DNA from: Ectopseudomonas composti | GTDB lineage: Bacteria; Pseudomonadota; Gammaproteobacteria; Pseudomonadales; Pseudomonadaceae | DNA length: 64,000 nt | Direction: 5' to 3' | Assembly: GCF_900115475.1 (NCBI RefSeq) | Contig: NZ_FOWP01000002.1 | Coordinates: 434,001 to 498,000, forward strand | In this document: piece after piece, positions 62,607-64,000 of the stretch | Numbering within the stretch: position 1 is the stretch's first letter | How the letters are laid out: every line of letters begins with the position of its first letter | Notes under the pieces: generated by a model | Databases searched by the model: none | The model's input: only the letters and a program-made list of their open reading frames with translations | What the model was told of the DNA's origin: nothing | Program-made: the position numbers and the translations under genes

Positions 62607-63383
62607 ATGTTGGAGTTGAGCAACGAGCAAATCAGCGCCTGGATCGGCCAGTTCCTGCTGCCGTTGTTTCGCATCGCCGCAATGCTGATGGTGATGCCGA
62701 TCATCGGTACCCAGTTGGTGCCGACTCGCGTACGACTCTACCTGGCGCTGGCCATCAGCGTGGTGCTGGTTCCCACGCTGCCGCCGATGCCGCAGGTGGA
62801 TGCCCTGAACCTGCGCAGTCTGTTGCTGATCCTCGAACAGGTGCTGATCGGCGCCATGTTCGGTTTCATCCTGCAGCTGTTCTTCCACCTGTTCGCCGTG
62901 GCCGGGCAGATCATCGCCATGCAGATGGGTTTGGGTTTCGCTTCCATGGTGGACCCTACCAACGGTGTATCGGTGCCGGTGCTCGGCCAGTTCATGCTGA
63001 TGCTGGTGACCTTGTTGTTCCTGGCCATCAACGGCCATCTGGTGGCGTTGGAGATTCTGGCGGAGAGCTTCGTCACCCTGCCATATGGACAGGGTCTGAT
63101 GGTCAATCACTACTGGGAGCTGGCCGGCAAGCTTGGCTGGGTAATCGGTGCGGGTCTGCTGTTGACCCTGCCTGCCGTCACCGCTTTGTTGGTGATCAAC
63201 CTGGCGTTCGGTGTGATGACCCGCGCTGCGCCGCAACTGAACATCTTTTCCATCGGTTTCCCTCTGACCTTGGCCATGGGCCTGGTGATTTTCTGGGTAA
63301 GCCTCTCCGACTTCGGCAACCTGTTTCAGGCACTGGCCAGCGAAGCCCTGCAGCAACTGGGCGAATTCGCCCTGACGCGATGA
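62607..63383 (+). CDS. fliR: Export gate protein FliR
   Basis: 258 residues, about six membrane segments. It has FRIAAMLMVMPIIGTQLVPT, the IGAMFGFILQLFFHLFAVAG segment and the MQMGLGFASMVDPTNGVSVP motif typical of FliR. A single copy completes the export gate and contacts FlhB. Nine bases separate it from flhB. Confidence 0.96.
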   Translation: MLELSNEQISAWIGQFLLPLFRIAAMLMVMPIIGTQLVPTRVRLYLALAISVVLVPTLPPMPQVDALNLRSLLLILEQVLIGAMFGFILQLFFHLFAVAGQIIAMQMGLGFASMVDPTNGVSVPVLGQFMLMLVTLLFLAINGHLVALEILAESFVTLPYGQGLMVNHYWELAGKLGWVIGAGLLLTLPAVTALLVINLAFGVMTRAAPQLNIFSIGFPLTLAMGLVIFWVSLSDFGNLFQALASEALQQLGEFALTR

Positions 63384-63392
63384 GGTGCGAGT

Positions 63393-64000
63393 ATGGCTGA
63401 GAGCGAGAGCGGCGCCGACAAGAGTGAGGAACCCACAGGCAAGCGACTGGAAGAGTCGCGCAAGAAGGGCCAGATCGCTCGCTCCAAGGAGCTCAACACC
63501 CTGGCGGTGACCCTCACTGGCACCGTGGCATTGATCATCTTCGGCGCCTATATGGGCAACGCGCTGATGGACATCATGCGCAGTAACTTCAGCCTGCCGC
63601 GTGACGTGTTGATGAACGAGGGCAGCATGGCGCTGTACCTGTTGGCGTCGGGCAAGCAGGCACTGTTGGCGGCGCAGCCATTCTTGCTCGCGTTGCTGAT
63701 CGCTTCCGTCGTGGGTCCGATTGCGTTGGGCGGCTGGTTGTTTTCAGCTGAAGCGCTGCAACCCAAAGCCAGTCGGATGAACCCTCTGGCAGGCCTGAAG
63801 CGCATGTTCTCGGTTCAGGCATTGGTCGAGTTGATCAAGGCACTGGCCAAGTTTCTGGTGATTCTGGCTGTTGCCCTGGTGGTGCTGTCGGTGGATCAGG
63901 ATGATCTGCTGGCGATTGCCAACGAGCCGCTCGAGTCCGCCATCCTGCACAGCCTCAAGGTGGTTGGCTGGAGCGCGTTCTGGTTGTCCTGCGGGTTGAT
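63393..64000 (+). CDS. flhB: Export switch protein FlhB (3' end outside window)
   Basis: The frame from ATG 63393 is open to the window edge, giving about 202 of some 380 residues. The N-terminal EEPTGKRLEESRKKGQIARS is diagnostic, followed by hydrophobic segments and FSAEALQPKASRMNPLAGLK. FlhB forms the gate cap and, through its C-terminal autocleavage, changes substrate class with FliK. The NPTH cleavage site lies beyond the window. GAGGTG precedes the start. Confidence 0.95.
   Translation, partial: MAESESGADKSEEPTGKRLEESRKKGQIARSKELNTLAVTLTGTVALIIFGAYMGNALMDIMRSNFSLPRDVLMNEGSMALYLLASGKQALLAAQPFLLALLIASVVGPIALGGWLFSAEALQPKASRMNPLAGLKRMFSVQALVELIKALAKFLVILAVALVVLSVDQDDLLAIANEPLESAILHSLKVVGWSAFWLSCGL

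Overview
The window reads as a chromosomal stretch of a Pseudomonas. The FleQ, FleS, HsbA, HptB and FlgM proteins look like those of that genus, the GC content is high, and the gene order is the pseudomonad flagellar one. The flgM-flgN-flgZ / flgA / cheV-cheR block is contiguous with flgB-flgL, and hsbA-hsbR-hptB sits between fliJ and fliK. This points away from the split P. aeruginosa layout and towards the P. mendocina / P. oleovorans or P. putida type; species cannot be fixed from sequence reading alone. About 57 protein genes are called, two cut by the window ends. No gap between genes exceeds about 290 bases. No rRNA, tRNA, CRISPR array or intact insertion sequence was seen.

Layout. 1-3807: metabolic flank (sstT, a glutamine-synthetase-family gene, an MFS transporter). 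3821-6409, minus strand: flgZ, flgN, flgM and flgA. 6487-8291: cheV and cheR. 8578-20424: rod, hook, ring and junction genes flgBCDE and flgFGHIJKL. 20618-39112: a glycan-biosynthesis island of 14 genes inserted between flgL and fliC, the site used by the flagellin glycosylation islands of P. aeruginosa. 39361-44068: fliC, flaG, fliD, fliS, a second fliS and a fliT-like gene. 44328-48604: regulators fleQ, fleS and fleR. 48615-49134: an inserted GIY-YIG gene between short inverted-repeat elements. 49268-63383 and beyond: fliEFGHIJ, hsbA-hsbR-hptB, fliK, fliLMNOPQR and the start of flhB.

Regulation is readable directly. Sigma-54 motifs (GG-N10-GC) lie before flgA, flgB, flgF, fleS, fliE, fliK and fliL. 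Sigma-28 motifs (TAAA-N15-GCCGATAA-like) lie before flgM, fliC and the second fliS. With fleQ, fleS, fleR and flgM also present, most of the four-tier pseudomonad flagellar hierarchy is in this one window.

The most unusual part is the island. It combines a CDP-6-deoxyhexose module (rfbF, rfbG, rfbH), a heptose-type activation module (nucleotidyltransferase plus a CBS-GHMP kinase fusion), a NeuB-type synthase fused to a second TIM barrel, and an acetolactate-synthase-like ThDP enzyme. These are followed by four methyltransferases, a LicD-family transferase, a sugar epimerase/dehydratase and a giant multi-domain glycosyltransferase next to fliC. My inference is that it builds a branched, heavily methylated and possibly phospho-decorated glycan placed on flagellin. 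The product is not predictable from known pathways, because the usual partners (the RfbI/E3 reductase and a NeuA-type CMP transferase) are absent from the window.
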